Part shown: positions 51,976 through 60,194 of the stretch, piece after piece
Numbering within the stretch: the stretch's first letter is position 1
Layout of the letters: each line of letters starts with the position of its first letter
Source: RPQJ01 sp963793005
GTDB lineage: Bacteria; Pseudomonadota; Gammaproteobacteria; Steroidobacterales; Steroidobacteraceae
Direction: 5' to 3'
Length of the DNA stretch: 64,000 nucleotides
NCBI GenBank assembly: GCA_963793005.1
Contig: CAWBYP010000002.1
Coordinates: 248,001-312,000, forward strand
The notes under the pieces: generated by a model
What the model was told of the DNA's origin: nothing
What the model saw: only the letters and a program-made list of their open reading frames with translations
The model's database searches: none
Made by a program: the position numbers and the translations under genes

Positions 51976-53324
51976 CCGAACGGGCAGCCTGGCCCGGCGA
52001 CGCACTGCTCGGGTTGCACGCACGATTCCCTGGTCGCTACCCCGTGCTTTTCGAAAGCGTCGACGGCAGCGCGCCGCTTGGTCGCCACGACGTGTTGCTG
52101 TGCCTGCCGGGTGAACGCCTCATCGCGCATCCGGACGGACGGCTGGAGGGCCACACGTCGGTCGCGAGCGGGGGATTTCTCGACGCGCTGGATTCATGGT
52201 GGCGCGAAGAGTCGCATCACCCGGCGGCACCTGCCGTTGCTCCTTTCGCAGGCGGCTGGTTCCTCTACGCGGGCTACGAACTCGCCGGGGAAATAGAACC
52301 GAGCCTGAGGCTTCCGCGGTCGCGTCACCCACGCGCAATCGCGTGGCGCATGCGTGGCGCCCTTGTACGAGACCGCCTGACCGGGGCGACGTCGTTCCAT
52401 GCCGAGGCCGGTCACGAGGGAACGCTGCGTCAGGAGGTGGAGCGGGACCTGGCAAGCGCCGTGGTCGAGACGCCGGCCCCCAGCGATCTGCTTTCGGGGG
52501 ACGTCACGGACGACCCGCCGGCCATGTTCCTGGATGGCGTGCGATCGGTGCTCGAGGCCATCGGTCGCGGCGACGTCTACCAGGCAAACCTTTCGCGCGG
52601 ATGGGCGGCACGGCTGGCCGATGGCGTGTCGCCGGCGGAAATCTATCGGCGGTTGCGCGCGGCGAATCCAGGGCCATTCGCCGGGATCGCGGCGTTGCCC
52701 GGGTTCACGCTGATCAGTTCGTCACCGGAGCGACTGCTCGAGATCCGCGGCGGCATCGCAAGCACCCGGCCGATCGCGGGCACCCGGCCGCGGGGCAGCA
52801 CCGCGGCATACGACGACACGCTGAAGCGAGACCTGGTGCTGAACGAGAAGGAACGCGCCGAGCACGTGATGCTGGTCGACCTCGAGCGCAGCGACCTCGG
52901 CCGTATCTGTCGCGGCGGGACGGTGCGGGTTGACGAGTACATGACCGTAGAGACCTATGCGACGGTGCATCACATCGTGTCCAACGTGACCGGCGAACTG
53001 CGCGATGGCGTCACGCCCGGCCGGGCGATCGCGGCGGTATTCCCGGGTGGAACGATCACGGGGTGCCCAAAGGTTCGTTGCATGGAATTGCTTGCGGGAC
53101 TGGAGGCCGCGCCGCGTGACGCGTATACCGGGTCCATGGGATACCTGGGACTGGACGGCTCGCTCGACCTCAACATACTTATCAGGACGCTCACCGTGGC
53201 AGGCGATCGCGTCGAATTCCGCACCGGTGCGGGCATCGTCGCAGACTCCAGGCCGCAGGCGGAACTTGGAGAGACGCGCGCCAAGGCCCAGGGCCTTCTG
53301 CGCGCATTGGGGAGATTCGGATGA
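51972..53324 (+). CDS. pabB: Aminodeoxychorismate synthase component I PabB
   Basis: The 450-residue chorismate-binding enzyme makes 4-amino-4-deoxychorismate from chorismate and ammonia supplied by PabA. It has the variable N-terminal domain (about 1-150) and the conserved core with RPIAGTRPRG, AEHVMLVDLERSDLGRI, PGGTITGCPKVRCMELL and GAGIVADS. The sequence PIAGT carries the lysine-equivalent region that separates PabB from anthranilate synthase. It directly precedes pabC (ATGA overlap), giving the two-step pathway to 4-aminobenzoate. The GTG start overlaps the fabF stop. Confidence 0.92.
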   Translation: MTERAAWPGDALLGLHARFPGRYPVLFESVDGSAPLGRHDVLLCLPGERLIAHPDGRLEGHTSVASGGFLDALDSWWREESHHPAAPAVAPFAGGWFLYAGYELAGEIEPSLRLPRSRHPRAIAWRMRGALVRDRLTGATSFHAEAGHEGTLRQEVERDLASAVVETPAPSDLLSGDVTDDPPAMFLDGVRSVLEAIGRGDVYQANLSRGWAARLADGVSPAEIYRRLRAANPGPFAGIAALPGFTLISSSPERLLEIRGGIASTRPIAGTRPRGSTAAYDDTLKRDLVLNEKERAEHVMLVDLERSDLGRICRGGTVRVDEYMTVETYATVHHIVSNVTGELRDGVTPGRAIAAVFPGGTITGCPKVRCMELLAGLEAAPRDAYTGSMGYLGLDGSLDLNILIRTLTVAGDRVEFRTGAGIVADSRPQAELGETRAKAQGLLRALGRFG

Positions 53325-54127
53325 TCGGAAGAAGGCTGGTTAACGGTTCGGAGACCGCGGGTATCGCGGCCGACGACAGGGGCCTGCAGTATGGCGACGG
53401 TCTGTTCGAGACCATGGCCGCCACAGGCGGCCGCATTCCGCGCCTGCCCCTGCACCTGGCGCGGCTCGAGGACGGCTGCCGCCGGCTCAAGTTCCCCATG
53501 CCCTCGGCAGGCCTGCTCGAGGACGAATGCGAACGGGTACTGGAGGGAATGGGCACGGCCACGGTCAAACTCACGGTCACCCGTGGCCCGGGGCCGCGGG
53601 GGTACAGGCCTACGGCCGATCCTTCGGTCACGCGCATCGTCGTATCTTCCGCAGCACGCCCGCGCGGTGACGCGCTCGAGCCGGCGGTACTCAGGATCTG
53701 CGATACGAGGATGGGCCTGAATCCTTTGCTTGCGGGGTTGAAGCACCTGAACAGGCTGGAGCAGGTGATGGCCTGCTCGGAGTGGGACGACCCCGGCATC
53801 GACGAAGGCCTGATGCTATCCAGCGACGGGCGGCTGGTGTGCGCCACTGCCGCCAACGTGTTCCTGGTCGAAGACGGGCGCCTGGTGACACCGGCGATAC
53901 GCGACTGCGGTGTCGCCGGGGTGATGCGCCAGGTTGTTCTTGCAGCAGCGGCAGACATCGGGCTCCCGGTGGTCGTCGAGGACGTGCAGCCGGATCGCCT
54001 GGCAACGGCCGATGAACTGTTCTTTACCAACGCCGTCATCGGAATCCGCCCTGTCCAGGAACTCATCGGCGTGCGGCGCTGGGCGGCTGGCGGGATCACG
54101 CGCAAGTTGATGGACTGCACTGCTTGA
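53321..54127 (+). CDS. pabC: Aminodeoxychorismate lyase PabC
   Basis: PabC (268 residues) is a class IV PLP enzyme that releases 4-aminobenzoate and pyruvate for folate synthesis. GLQYGDGLFETM at the N-terminus, the PLP lysine in GLKHLNRLEQVMA and ANVFLVEDGRLVTP match the family. It overlaps pabB and mltG by 4 bp each. Confidence 0.95.
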   Translation: MIGRRLVNGSETAGIAADDRGLQYGDGLFETMAATGGRIPRLPLHLARLEDGCRRLKFPMPSAGLLEDECERVLEGMGTATVKLTVTRGPGPRGYRPTADPSVTRIVVSSAARPRGDALEPAVLRICDTRMGLNPLLAGLKHLNRLEQVMACSEWDDPGIDEGLMLSSDGRLVCATAANVFLVEDGRLVTPAIRDCGVAGVMRQVVLAAAADIGLPVVVEDVQPDRLATADELFFTNAVIGIRPVQELIGVRRWAAGGITRKLMDCTA

Positions 54128-55164
54128 GTCGTCTGGCGATCAGCCTGCGCGTGGTCGCTGGCCTGGCAACTGCAGCCGTGCTGGTGCTGGTCGGCGCGTG
54201 GCTGGCAATGGATCGATGGCTCGATGCGCCCGTGGCGATCGACCAAGGTGCACGCAGGATCGAGGTACCCGTCGGCCAGCCGTTTTCCCGCACCGCGCAG
54301 GAGCTCGCGGCGCGTGGTTTCATCGACCACCCGCGCCTCTTCGCGGCCTATGCGCGACTGCACGGCACGGATGCCCGGGTACGTGCCGGGGAATACGAGA
54401 TCCAGCCCGGCACGAGTCCGCGACAACTTCTGGCACTGCTCGAATCAGGCGCGGTAGTGCGCCGTTCCATTACGGTGGTCGAGGGTTGGACATTCCGCGA
54501 CTTGCGTCGTGTGCTTGGAGAAGACGCCGCAATCGAGCAGACGCTCGCCGGGGAGGACGACGCCGCTGTCATGGCCGCGCTCGGCGAGCCCGGTGTCGCG
54601 GCTGAAGGCGCGTTCTTCCCCGACACCTACCTGTACGACAAGGGCACGACCGATCTGGCGATCCTGCGCAAGGCGAGGGAACGCATGCGCGCGGAACTCA
54701 ACGCGGCGTGGCAGTCGCGGGCGCAGGACCTGCCGCTGGACAATGCGTACGAGGCGCTGGTTCTCGCTTCCATCGTGGAGAAGGAAACTGCGCTTGCCTC
54801 GGAACGCGCGCGCATCGCCGGGGTATTCATTCATCGGCTGAGAATGGGCATGCGACTGCAGACCGACCCCACGGTCATCTACGGGCTTGGCCCCGGATTT
54901 GACGGTAACCTGCGTCGGTCGGACCTCGAGCGCGACGGGCCGTACAATACATACACGCGCGAGGGCCTGCCGCCGACGCCGATCGCATTGCCGGGAGCGG
55001 CATCGCTGGCTGCGGCGGTCCGGCCTGATGAGCGCGGCGAAACCTATTTCGTGGCGACCGGGCTGCCGGACGGGAGCCACGAGTTCTCCCGCACGCTGGC
55101 GCAACACGAGCGGGCCGTGGCGCGCTACCTGAAGCGATACCGCAACCGGACGACGGGGCACTGA
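54124..55164 (+). CDS. mltG: Endolytic peptidoglycan transglycosylase MltG
   Basis: MltG (346 residues) has an N-terminal membrane helix (about 5-30), a LysM-like region and the YceG catalytic domain with LASIVEKETALASERARIA carrying the essential glutamate and RLRMGMRLQTDPTVIYG. It cleaves nascent glycan strands in the periplasm and may set chain length. The start is TTG in a TTGA overlap with pabC. tmk starts immediately after its stop. Confidence 0.94.
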   Translation: MSRLAISLRVVAGLATAAVLVLVGAWLAMDRWLDAPVAIDQGARRIEVPVGQPFSRTAQELAARGFIDHPRLFAAYARLHGTDARVRAGEYEIQPGTSPRQLLALLESGAVVRRSITVVEGWTFRDLRRVLGEDAAIEQTLAGEDDAAVMAALGEPGVAAEGAFFPDTYLYDKGTTDLAILRKARERMRAELNAAWQSRAQDLPLDNAYEALVLASIVEKETALASERARIAGVFIHRLRMGMRLQTDPTVIYGLGPGFDGNLRRSDLERDGPYNTYTREGLPPTPIALPGAASLAAAVRPDERGETYFVATGLPDGSHEFSRTLAQHERAVARYLKRYRNRTTGH

Positions 55165-55803
55165 ATGCGAGGCAGGTTCATCACGTTCGAGGGCGGGGAG
55201 GGCGTCGGAAAATCCACCCAGATCCTGCGCCTGGCCGGCTGGCTGCGCGAGCGTGGCCGTGACGTCGTGCTCACGCGCGAGCCCGGAGGGACGCCGCGCG
55301 CGGAGCAACTGCGCCGGATGCTGCTCGAACGGGGCGACGAACCGATGCCAGAGTCCTGCGAACTGTTATTGATGTTCGCTGCGCGGGCAACTCACCTCGA
55401 CAACCTGGTACGCCCGGCCCTCGAGCGGGGTTCGTGGGTGCTCTGCGACCGCTTCACCGACGCGACCTATGCCTACCAGGGAGGCGGCCGAGGCGTGCCG
55501 GAGAGCCACATCGATGCGCTCGCAGCGATCGTGCACGGCGGGTTCGAGCCCGACCTGACCGTGCTGCTCGACGCGCCGGTCGAAACCGGCATGGCGCGCG
55601 CGCACCAGCGAAACGGAGGACAGGGCCCGGATCGTTTTGAAACCGAGCAGCACGAGTTTTTCGAGCGGGTGCGGGCTACGTACCTCGCGCGCGCCCGGCG
55701 CTATACGTCGCGGGTACGGGTCGTGGAGGCGGGTGGGACCGTGGAGGCCGTCGAGGCCGCCATTCGCCGACTCGTCGAAGCGATGCTCGAGGGCGACCGA
55801 TGA
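55165..55803 (+). CDS. tmk: Thymidylate kinase
   Basis: Tmk (212 residues) phosphorylates dTMP to dTDP. The P-loop FEGGEGVGKSTQ (about 7-18), the DR motif in LCDRFTDATYAYQGGGRGV and the lid region RNGGQGPDRFE are present. It is part of the conserved mltG-tmk-holB-pilZ string. Confidence 0.97.
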   Translation: MRGRFITFEGGEGVGKSTQILRLAGWLRERGRDVVLTREPGGTPRAEQLRRMLLERGDEPMPESCELLLMFAARATHLDNLVRPALERGSWVLCDRFTDATYAYQGGGRGVPESHIDALAAIVHGGFEPDLTVLLDAPVETGMARAHQRNGGQGPDRFETEQHEFFERVRATYLARARRYTSRVRVVEAGGTVEAVEAAIRRLVEAMLEGDR

Positions 55804-56813
55804 CCGATGCCGCCGCCACGGTCCTCCAGCCACTCGACATCTATCCGTGGCACGAACAGGCGCGCCTGCGCATGCAGGCTGCAGAGACCGGCGCGAGATT
55901 TCCGCATGCGGTGCTCGTCCACGGTCCGGCCGGCGTCGGAAAGGAGCGGTTTGCAGCCGCACTTGCGGCCACCCTGCTCTGCACCGGTCGCGGGCAGCGC
56001 TTCGAAGCCTGCGGCGAATGCGCGGACTGCATGCTGTGTCGCGCCGGATCGCACCCGGACCTGCACTGGCTGCGGCCACTGGAAGACAAGAAGTCCATCG
56101 GCGTGGACCAGGTGCGCGCGACCTGCGAAAAGCTGGCCATGACCAGCATGCGCAGGGGTTTCCGTGTCGCAATCGTGCAGCCCGCGCAGGCCATGACGAC
56201 CAGCGCGCAGAACGCGCTGCTGAAGACCCTGGAGGAGCCCGCACCACGCACCCTCCTGATGCTGGTAACGTCGCAACCGTCGAGGTTGCTTGCCACGCTT
56301 CGCAGCCGCTGCCAGCGCCTTGAAATAGCCTGCCCTACGACGCCCGACGCACGCGCCTGGCTGCAGCGCGAGACTGGCGCAGCGGTGGCGGACGGTCTGC
56401 TGGAGATCGCGGGCGGGGCGCCACTTCGCGCGCTGGAAATCGCACCTCACTTCGAGGCGCTGGACGGCCAGATGTCGGCGCTGCTCCAGGAATTGCTGGC
56501 GGGGCGGGTCGAGGCGTGTGCCGCGGCCGCGGACATGATGGGCGACGGCCTGCCCGCCCGGCTCGACTGGCTTGAGTCGTGGCTGGCGCTGGTAATCAGG
56601 GCCAGGATCGTCGCGACTGGGACCCATGTCACGATTAGGGGTGGCCCCGTGTTGCAAAGGACGGCTGGCGAAGTGAACATAAGCGCCGCGTTCCGTTTGG
56701 TGGACCGGGTTCGCGAGGTCAGGCGACTCCTCGAAGGATCGGCGGCGGCGCAACTAGTGATCGAGGCGCTGCTCGTCGAGGTCGCAGGCCTGCCAGGACG
56801 CAAAGGAGTTTGA
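55800..56813 (+). CDS. holB: DNA polymerase III delta' subunit
   Basis: HolB (337 residues) is a clamp-loader subunit. The N-terminal AAA+ domain has a modified P-loop GPAGVGKERFA, a four-cysteine zinc module (CGECADCMLC, about 73-82) and the SRC-type motif LRSRCQRLEI (about 167-176). The C-terminal collar domain follows. It overlaps tmk by 4 bp and is separated from pilZ by 2 bp. Confidence 0.94.
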   Translation: MTDAAATVLQPLDIYPWHEQARLRMQAAETGARFPHAVLVHGPAGVGKERFAAALAATLLCTGRGQRFEACGECADCMLCRAGSHPDLHWLRPLEDKKSIGVDQVRATCEKLAMTSMRRGFRVAIVQPAQAMTTSAQNALLKTLEEPAPRTLLMLVTSQPSRLLATLRSRCQRLEIACPTTPDARAWLQRETGAAVADGLLEIAGGAPLRALEIAPHFEALDGQMSALLQELLAGRVEACAAAADMMGDGLPARLDWLESWLALVIRARIVATGTHVTIRGGPVLQRTAGEVNISAAFRLVDRVREVRRLLEGSAAAQLVIEALLVEVAGLPGRKGV

Positions 56814-56815
56814 CG

Positions 56816-57175
56816 ATGGGCCCCGTGACGAGGCAACCGAACAAGCCGGGACTGCTGACGCTCACCATCAAGGACAAGAGCGCGCTCTACCTGGCCTACA
56901 TGCCCTTCGTGAAGAACGGAGGCCTGTTCATACCGACCAGCAGCAACTACCGGCTCGGCGACGAGGTGTTCATGCTGCTGAACCTGATGGGCGAGGACGA
57001 GAAGCTGCCGGTGGCGGGGCGTGTCATCTGGATGACGCCGAAAGGTGCCCAGGGCAAGCGAACCGCCGGCATCGGCGTCCAGTTCAGCGAACAGGACCGG
57101 GGCAATACGCAGCGCAAGATAGAGTCATACCTGGCCGGCGCCCTCGGCGGCGACAAGCCCACCCATACGATGTAA
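56816..57175 (+). CDS. pilZ: PilZ-domain protein (type IV pilus PilZ-like)
   Basis: The 119-residue protein matches the PilZ of the holB-pilZ context in Pseudomonas and Xanthomonas: LTLTIKDKSALYLAYMPFVKNGGLFIPT and VFMLLNLMGEDEKLPVAGRVIWMTPKG. The group lacks the RxxxR c-di-GMP motif and acts with PilB/FimX in pilus assembly. The ATG was chosen for an AAAGGAG site 8 bases upstream. A tatD gene, the usual next neighbour, is absent; an opposite-strand gene follows. Confidence 0.92.
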   Translation: MGPVTRQPNKPGLLTLTIKDKSALYLAYMPFVKNGGLFIPTSSNYRLGDEVFMLLNLMGEDEKLPVAGRVIWMTPKGAQGKRTAGIGVQFSEQDRGNTQRKIESYLAGALGGDKPTHTM

Positions 57176-57194
57176 TCCGGCCCGGGATCGATCC

Positions 57195-58265
57195 TCAGCC
57201 GACGGCGTTCAATGCCTCGGCCAGGTCGGTCTCCACGATACCCCCACGCAGCACCGACGCATTGAACCCGCGTTCGCTCAGCAGGTACGCAGCCGCGGAA
57301 CTGCGCCTTCCGTTCTCGCAGCAGACTACGTACGGCGTCGCCGGGTCCAGCGACTTCAACTTCAGCCGCACGAAGTAGAGCGGTACGTTCAGCGACTTGT
57401 CGAAGTGGCAGTGCTCGTATTCGCTCGGCAGGCGTACGTCCAGCCAGTGCCCGCCACCGGCAACGATGCGACGCGCCTCGGTATAGTCCACCCAGCGCAG
57501 CATCGGCTCGTTCAGCAGCTCGTTGAAGTCGTCCTTGCCCAGCCGCATCACCGCGCCTTCGGTGATCATCGTGACCGTTGCATTACGCGTCGCGCCGGAG
57601 ACCAGTGCCTCTTCGCCGAAGGTGTCGCCCATTCCGAGTTCGGCGAGCTTGATGCCTTCGCGGTTCAATGGTGTCTCGCGCGTTACGGCGCAGCGGCCAC
57701 TGACGACCACGTAGAAATAATCGCCCTCGGCGCCCTGGCGGACGATTGTTTCGCCAGCTGCCACGGGCAGGCGCTGCATCCGCATGAACACCGCCTGCAG
57801 GTTCGCCGGCGGTATGCGGTGGAACGCCCTGTTCTGCAGCAGCACGGTCATCCAGTCCCCGCCGGATTCGGCGGAGTTCAGGTCGCCAACCTCGTAGGTC
57901 CCGGTCTGGTCCCAGGTGAGCAGCACGTCGAGCAGGTCGCTGTCGATCGACAGGTACTCGATGCGGTCGGAGGCAACACGCGCGGTGCTGCGCCGGGGCA
58001 GGATCGGGGCAAGCGGGTGCCTGGCCTCGGGTGATCCACCCGACACCGAGCCGACGATCTTGCCGTCGGTAAGGAGATCGACGACGCCCGAGACCAGGTA
58101 GATCGTGCGCTTGTCGGCGTCGCCTTCCTTGAACAGGATTCGGCCCTGGCCCAGCTCGCGCAGGACAGTCTTGCGGGAAAGCGCGCGCACGTTCTCGTTC
58201 TTCAGGCCATCCAGCGGCGAGAAGGAACGCAGCAACTTGAGTTCGAGCGTCGGGGTCTCGGTCAT
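57195..58265 (-). CDS. Two cNMP-binding-like domains fused to rhodanese
   Basis: The 356-residue protein has an N-terminal cNMP-binding-like domain (about 12-115, with a short or degenerate phosphate cassette), a second domain (about 135-255) with GDTFGEEALVSGATRNATV, which is a good phosphate-binding cassette, and a rhodanese domain (about 262-352) with ILDVR-like WLDVRLPSEYEH and the active-loop CCENGRRSS (Cys316). Cyclic nucleotide control of a sulfurtransferase or phosphatase-like activity is possible, but no substrate is known to me. The partner genes are not obvious. The cytoplasmic location follows from lack of a signal or membrane segment. Confidence 0.8.
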   Translation of the reverse strand: MTETPTLELKLLRSFSPLDGLKNENVRALSRKTVLRELGQGRILFKEGDADKRTIYLVSGVVDLLTDGKIVGSVSGGSPEARHPLAPILPRRSTARVASDRIEYLSIDSDLLDVLLTWDQTGTYEVGDLNSAESGGDWMTVLLQNRAFHRIPPANLQAVFMRMQRLPVAAGETIVRQGAEGDYFYVVVSGRCAVTRETPLNREGIKLAELGMGDTFGEEALVSGATRNATVTMITEGAVMRLGKDDFNELLNEPMLRWVDYTEARRIVAGGGHWLDVRLPSEYEHCHFDKSLNVPLYFVRLKLKSLDPATPYVVCCENGRRSSAAAYLLSERGFNASVLRGGIVETDLAEALNAVG

Positions 58266-58356
58266 CTCGTCTGTTCGTGCCGCATTGGACTAGGGTTCCG
58301 GCACTTCCTTTATGGCGGTGGATCCTACCATAGCCGTGTCGTCCCGGACCTGCCGG

Positions 58357-59115
58357 TCAGGCTGCCGCGCGCTGCCGGCGCCCGGTCACGCGAAAATCGC
58401 AGATGAGCGGCCGGTGATCAGAGAACGTGACGTCCGCGACGGAGAACGAATCCACGGTGATGTCCCGCGAATGAAGTATGAAGTCTAGTTCCATCCGTGG
58501 CTTGCGCGCCGGGTATGACGGGATGCGATCGCGGTTCGCACTCCGCAGCCCGGCTGCTTCGATGAACAACGCCATCTCATGCTCGCCCCAGAAGGTATTG
58601 AAGTCGCCCGCCACGATGACCGGCTTGCTGGCGGCGCGAACCAGCTCGAACAGGTTCCGCAGCTGGCTTTGCCGATGCCGGAACTTGAGCGACAGGTGCA
58701 CGAGAAACACGCAGATGTCGTCCAGTTCGAGTTCGATGATCAGCCGCTTGATGCCGGCGTCGAAATAATGGAAGCGCTCGCCCTCGACGCGCGGCGCGGC
58801 CAGGAACGCATTGCCCTGCTTGTTGACGATCGGCACCAGGGTATTGAGCGAGTTGGTCCCGTACTTGCACTGGTAGATCGAGTAGTGGCCCAGCGACTCC
58901 GCGATCGCCTTGGCCTGGTTGATCCGGCCGGTGCGGATCGAGCCCGTATCCACTTCTATCAGCCCGACGATGTCCGGGTCGGAAGCCTTGATGAAGCGTG
59001 TGATGCCTTCCAGGACGCGCGGGTTGTTGCGCAGGTATCCGGCGCCCGGCACCGGCAGGTGGAAGGCGGCGCCCGTGCCGGTCGCGTAGCGGATGTTGTA
59101 GAGCAGAAAACGCAT
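58357..59115 (-). CDS. Endonuclease/exonuclease/phosphatase-family hydrolase
   Basis: This 252-residue EEP-fold protein has RFLLYNIRYATG (Asn), VGLIEVDTGS (metal-binding Glu), VAGDFNTFWGEHE (Asp, Asn) and FSDHRPLICDF (Asp-His). These are the catalytic residues of the DNase I/sphingomyelinase/phosphatase superfamily. It has no signal peptide, so a cytoplasmic substrate, nucleic acid or phospholipid-like, is expected. It is divergent from the TIR-like gene with 97 bp between. The exact reaction cannot be told. Confidence 0.85.
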   Translation of the reverse strand: MRFLLYNIRYATGTGAAFHLPVPGAGYLRNNPRVLEGITRFIKASDPDIVGLIEVDTGSIRTGRINQAKAIAESLGHYSIYQCKYGTNSLNTLVPIVNKQGNAFLAAPRVEGERFHYFDAGIKRLIIELELDDICVFLVHLSLKFRHRQSQLRNLFELVRAASKPVIVAGDFNTFWGEHEMALFIEAAGLRSANRDRIPSYPARKPRMELDFILHSRDITVDSFSVADVTFSDHRPLICDFRVTGRRQRAAA

Positions 59116-59212
59116 GGGTTCTTGATCTTATCGGGCTGAAGGTGGATCCGGAAACGGCAAAGGTGGGCTAGACTAGGCGCCGAACAATGGTCACACCCGG
59201 GACGGAGCGACA

Positions 59213-59674
59213 TTGAGCAGCGTATCCCAGAAAAACCCGATCCGGCTCTTCGTTTGTCATGTCTGGATCGATGATGACGACTACCACCGTGTGTTCGAGT
59301 ACCTGGAGAGCACGGAGAATTTCTTCTACCTGAACACGAGTACCCCCGACAAGCGCCCGCCAGGAGACAAGGAGGCGCTTCGCGACGACCTTCGCAGGCA
59401 GATCACCGAAGCGGAACTGGTTATCGTCCCAGCTTCGCTCTATCGGCGCCACACGGACTGGGTCGAATTCCAGCTGAACTGTGCGAAGGCATTCGACAAG
59501 CCGGTCGTGGTGCTGGAGCCGTTCGGCTCACACGACACGATTGCTCCGGCGGTGATGGAGATGGGAGACGAGGTCGTGCCCTGGGACAAGCGGCAGATCG
59601 TGGATGCGATAAAGCGCCAGGCGCGTCACGAAGAAACCACCCGTTTCGACGTGATCGAATTCAAGCTCGACTGA
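59213..59674 (+). CDS. TIR-like domain protein (DUF1863/ThsB-type)
   Basis: The 153-residue protein is a single TIR-like domain of the MTH538/DUF1863 type: IRLFVCHVWIDDDDYHRVFEYLE at the first strand and helix, AELVIVPASLYRRHTDWVEFQLNCA, and DKPVVVLEPFG. In active TIR NADases a glutamate lies four residues after the conserved Trp; here it is Gln87 after Trp83, though Glu85 is close. Stand-alone proteins of this family include the Thoeris sensor ThsB. No ThsA-like effector is adjacent. The start is TTG after GACGGAGCG. Its 3' end overlaps the convergent unknown gene by 14 bp. Confidence 0.75.
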   Translation: MSSVSQKNPIRLFVCHVWIDDDDYHRVFEYLESTENFFYLNTSTPDKRPPGDKEALRDDLRRQITEAELVIVPASLYRRHTDWVEFQLNCAKAFDKPVVVLEPFGSHDTIAPAVMEMGDEVVPWDKRQIVDAIKRQARHEETTRFDVIEFKLD

Positions 59675-60056
59675 GCAGGGGCCCGGCCTCGTCGTCGCCA
59701 ACCAGCCGCAACTGGCGCTGCGGATTCGCGACGGGCTCGCGCTGGCTGCCTGTCGACAGAGCCAGGTAAAGGTCAAGGACCTGGGCAGCGCAGTCGGCGG
59801 CCTCCTGGTCGGACATCTTGCGCACCGTCGCCCCGATCCGTCCAAGTCCGCCTGTCGCAGGCGCGGTGCTCAGCGAGTCCATCAGTTGCTGGTAGCGCTC
59901 CGCGACCTCCGGGGGGAGCCTCGCGACATCGACGTCACTCAGGTGCCGTAGCGACGCTTCGCACAGCCGCTGCTTGACAGGTCCCGCGCCGATCAGTTGC
60001 AGGACCGCAGCACGCAGGTGCGAACGGTTTCTGGCTTCAAGGTCCGTATATTCCAC
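59661..60056 (-). CDS. Hypothetical protein, convergent with the TIR-like gene
   Basis: I do not recognise this 131-residue protein. It is soluble, helical in appearance and acidic-to-neutral, with no signal peptide or membrane segment. LRHLSDVDVARLPPEVAERYQQLMDSL is the most ordered-looking part. The GTG start is directly downstream of an AT-rich region with an inverted repeat. It overlaps the TIR-like gene tail-to-tail by 14 bp. Reading frame statistics (third-position GC) look like a real gene. Confidence 0.6.
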   Translation of the reverse strand: MEYTDLEARNRSHLRAAVLQLIGAGPVKQRLCEASLRHLSDVDVARLPPEVAERYQQLMDSLSTAPATGGLGRIGATVRKMSDQEAADCAAQVLDLYLALSTGSQREPVANPQRQLRLVGDDEAGPLLSRA

Positions 60057-60076
60057 TTAAAATAACTCTATAAAAT

Positions 60077-60093
60077 AACGACTTACAGTCGTT
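60077..60093. promoter_or_regulatory. Inverted repeat in AT-rich intergenic region
   Basis: AACGACT (60077-60083) and AGTCGTT (60087-60093) are perfect arms around TAC, inside the only strongly AT-rich stretch of this neighbourhood, 21 bp before the GTG start of the unknown minus-strand gene. It resembles an operator over that gene's promoter (minus-strand TATAGA is next to it). Confidence 0.45.
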
Positions 60094-60098
60094 TATTG

Positions 60099-60185
60099 AT
60101 GCTAAGTCTCAAACAAATGGCACGCGAAACCGGCGGCCGTGCACCTGAACCCGAATATACGCCGCGTAAGAGCAATTACAAATGA
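60099..60185 (+). CDS. Possible 28-residue small protein
   Basis: A short open frame starts with ATG at 60099, 6 bp after the inverted repeat, and ends TGA at 60183-60185. It encodes a basic peptide ending PEPEYTPRKSNYK; an internal ATG at 60117 would give 22 residues. No clear ribosome site is seen. Coding status is uncertain; it is listed because the codon pattern and the tidy C-terminus look non-random. Confidence 0.25.
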   Translation: MLSLKQMARETGGRAPEPEYTPRKSNYK

Positions 60186-60194
60186 TCCAGTGGT

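Noticed and set aside
59213..60056. A complete Thoeris defence system
   Set aside because: The TIR-like gene fits ThsB, but no protein with a ThsA-like NAD-binding or SLOG domain is encoded nearby.
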